The notes below the pieces were generated by a model. The model had not been told where the DNA came from, ran no database searches, and saw only the letters and a program-made list of their open reading frames with translations. A DNA stretch of 64,000 bases. It comes from Variovorax sp. KK3 (GTDB lineage: Bacteria > Pseudomonadota > Gammaproteobacteria > Burkholderiales > Burkholderiaceae_C). The DNA lies in the NCBI RefSeq assembly GCF_001984055.1, contig NZ_LYVO01000027.1, positions 17,582 to 81,581 of the forward strand. The letters run 5' to 3'. The position numbers and the translations under genes are program-made. Positions 63,211-64,000 of this stretch are shown here, piece by piece; position 1 is the first letter of the stretch, and the number at the start of each line of letters is the position of its first letter.

Positions 63211-63750
63211 CTACTTCAGCCGCGGCCAGCGCGCGCGATACGAGGCCACCTTGCGCTCGAACAGATCCCTGTGCGGCACGAGCGGGTTCATTCCGAGCAC
63301 ACCGTCGTAGAGCAGTGCCAACCCGTACGGTGCGTATAGCTCACCGGGCCGCACGCCGACGCAGGTGGCCGGCACCAGGAAGCGCTCGATGCCATCGCGC
63401 GCGCTGCGCAGCTCGTGCCCATAGGGATGGCCGAAGTGCGACTCGTACCAGAGATGCACGCGCGCCTGGTTCGACGCTTCGACGGTGATGCCCAGGTCGG
63501 CCAGCACGTGTTCGACGTAAGCCTGTACGGCCTGCTCGGCGGCCTCGCTTGTGTCGGTCGCGTCGAAGTAGAAAAGGTCGTAGTCCTTGATGTCCGCGGC
63601 CGGCGCGCGGCCGGCCTGCAGGTTCCACACCGTCTGGAACAGGCAGCCGGCGACCAGCCAGCCGTCGGGCAGATTCAACGCTGGCCAGCGCGCGAGGATG
63701 GCGCGGTTGTGGTCGTTGCGAAGGATGTCGGCGAGGAAGCGGGCCTCCAT
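63211..63750 (-). CDS. DUF925-type nucleotidyltransferase-family protein
   Basis: A 179-residue protein of the DUF925/NTP_transf_6 group. MEARFLADILRNDHNRAILA, WLVAGCLFQTVWNLQAGRAP and the acidic DIKDYDLFYFDATD match the family, which has the nucleotidyltransferase fold with unknown activity. The start at 63750 follows the stop of the TonB-domain gene by 8 bases, so the two may be co-transcribed. Confidence 0.88.
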   Translation of the reverse strand: MEARFLADILRNDHNRAILARWPALNLPDGWLVAGCLFQTVWNLQAGRAPAADIKDYDLFYFDATDTSEAAEQAVQAYVEHVLADLGITVEASNQARVHLWYESHFGHPYGHELRSARDGIERFLVPATCVGVRPGELYAPYGLALLYDGVLGMNPLVPHRDLFERKVASYRARWPRLK

Positions 63751-63758
63751 CGCGCCGC

Positions 63759-64000
63759 TCAATGGATGATCGCGAAGCCGATCGGCACCTCGCGCCCGAC
63801 CTCGGTGCCGTCGTCCGGCGTCGGTTTGAACTGCCACTTTCGGACCGTCTCGACCGCCGAACGATCCAGGCGCGAATAGCCGCTCGATTGCTTGACCTCC
63901 ACGATCGTCGGGCGACCGGCAGGCGTGGTCTGCACGCGCAGCAGCACAGTCCCTTGCTCGCGGGCCGCGAAGGATTCGGCGGGGTACGGCGCCTTGGGGT
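63759..64000 (-). CDS. TonB C-terminal-domain protein, 3' part only
   Basis: About 80 C-terminal residues of a gene that continues past the right edge. PKAPYPAESFAAREQGTVLL, then VEVKQSSGYSRLDRSAVETV and KWQFKPTPDDG, form the TonB C-terminal domain that contacts outer-membrane receptors or acts in an envelope protein. The N-terminal anchor is off the window, so a canonical TonB and a TonB-domain oxidoreductase or lipoprotein cannot be told apart. Confidence 0.85.
   Translation of the reverse strand, partial: PKAPYPAESFAAREQGTVLLRVQTTPAGRPTIVEVKQSSGYSRLDRSAVETVRKWQFKPTPDDGTEVGREVPIGFAIIH

Overview
The window is very G+C-rich, densely packed, single-chromosome-like DNA. It looks like a member of the Comamonadaceae (Betaproteobacteria), most likely Variovorax or a close relative. 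This is inferred from six tripartite-tricarboxylate (Bug/TctC) solute-binding proteins lying next to LysR, MarR or catabolic genes, the complete C-P lyase locus, and the codon use. No rRNA, tRNA, CRISPR array, insertion sequence or replication origin is visible. No gene-free stretch exceeds about 300 bases.

Layout: 1-3819 holds a 5' fragment of a leuC-like aconitase-family gene behind a Bug gene, a divergent LysR, a CsbD-like stress protein and a second Bug gene. 3980-7740 is a small aromatic catabolic operon (extradiol-type VOC protein, FAD hydroxylase, IclR regulator, fumarylacetoacetase-family hydrolase). 7818-8823 is a nucleotidyltransferase/HEPN pair of the MNT-HEPN type. 9011-10831 holds a zinc-ribbon membrane protein and an aldo/keto reductase. 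10947-22964 is the phosphonate island: phnCDE plus a PhnZ-like HD oxygenase, a YefM-YoeB toxin-antitoxin pair inserted in the locus, phnGHIJKLM, and on the other strand phnF, a DUF1045 (2H phosphoesterase-type) gene and phnN. Two matching PhnF-type operators sit in front of phnG/phnF and in front of phnC.

22961-24312 encodes an OmpW-like porin and a DUF454 protein. 24433-28727 is compositionally different (lower G+C) and encodes two tandem CesT-like type III secretion chaperones followed by an 1120-residue protein with three hydrophobic hairpins, which I read as an orphan secreted-effector operon. 28926-34449 is a signalling cassette: Cache-HAMP-GAF-GAF histidine kinase, TrpX-like binding protein, single-domain response regulator, and a response regulator fused to a class III nucleotide cyclase.

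34763-38220 and 48451-52170 are two copies of one design: LysR, divergent Bug protein, FAD-dependent oxidoreductase. Between them lie an AraC/SDR/KstD-like/Bug catabolic group (38252-43131) and a four-gene envelope cluster (43371-47908) ending in a CsgG/FlgT-like lipoprotein. The right end has a RecQ-like helicase lacking HRDC, a remnant of a PQQ-type sugar dehydrogenase, a Bug/MarR pair and an NAD(P)-binding protein. It ends with a five-gene operon (LivK-like protein, thiolase-family protein, acyl-CoA ligase, ABM-family monooxygenase, second LivK-like protein) divergent from a LysR gene, a nucleotidyltransferase-family gene and the 3' part of a TonB-domain gene.

Taken together the window reads as a metabolically versatile soil or plant-associated bacterium: scavenging phosphonates for phosphorus, importing and oxidising aromatic or carboxylate substrates, and carrying one candidate host-interaction operon.
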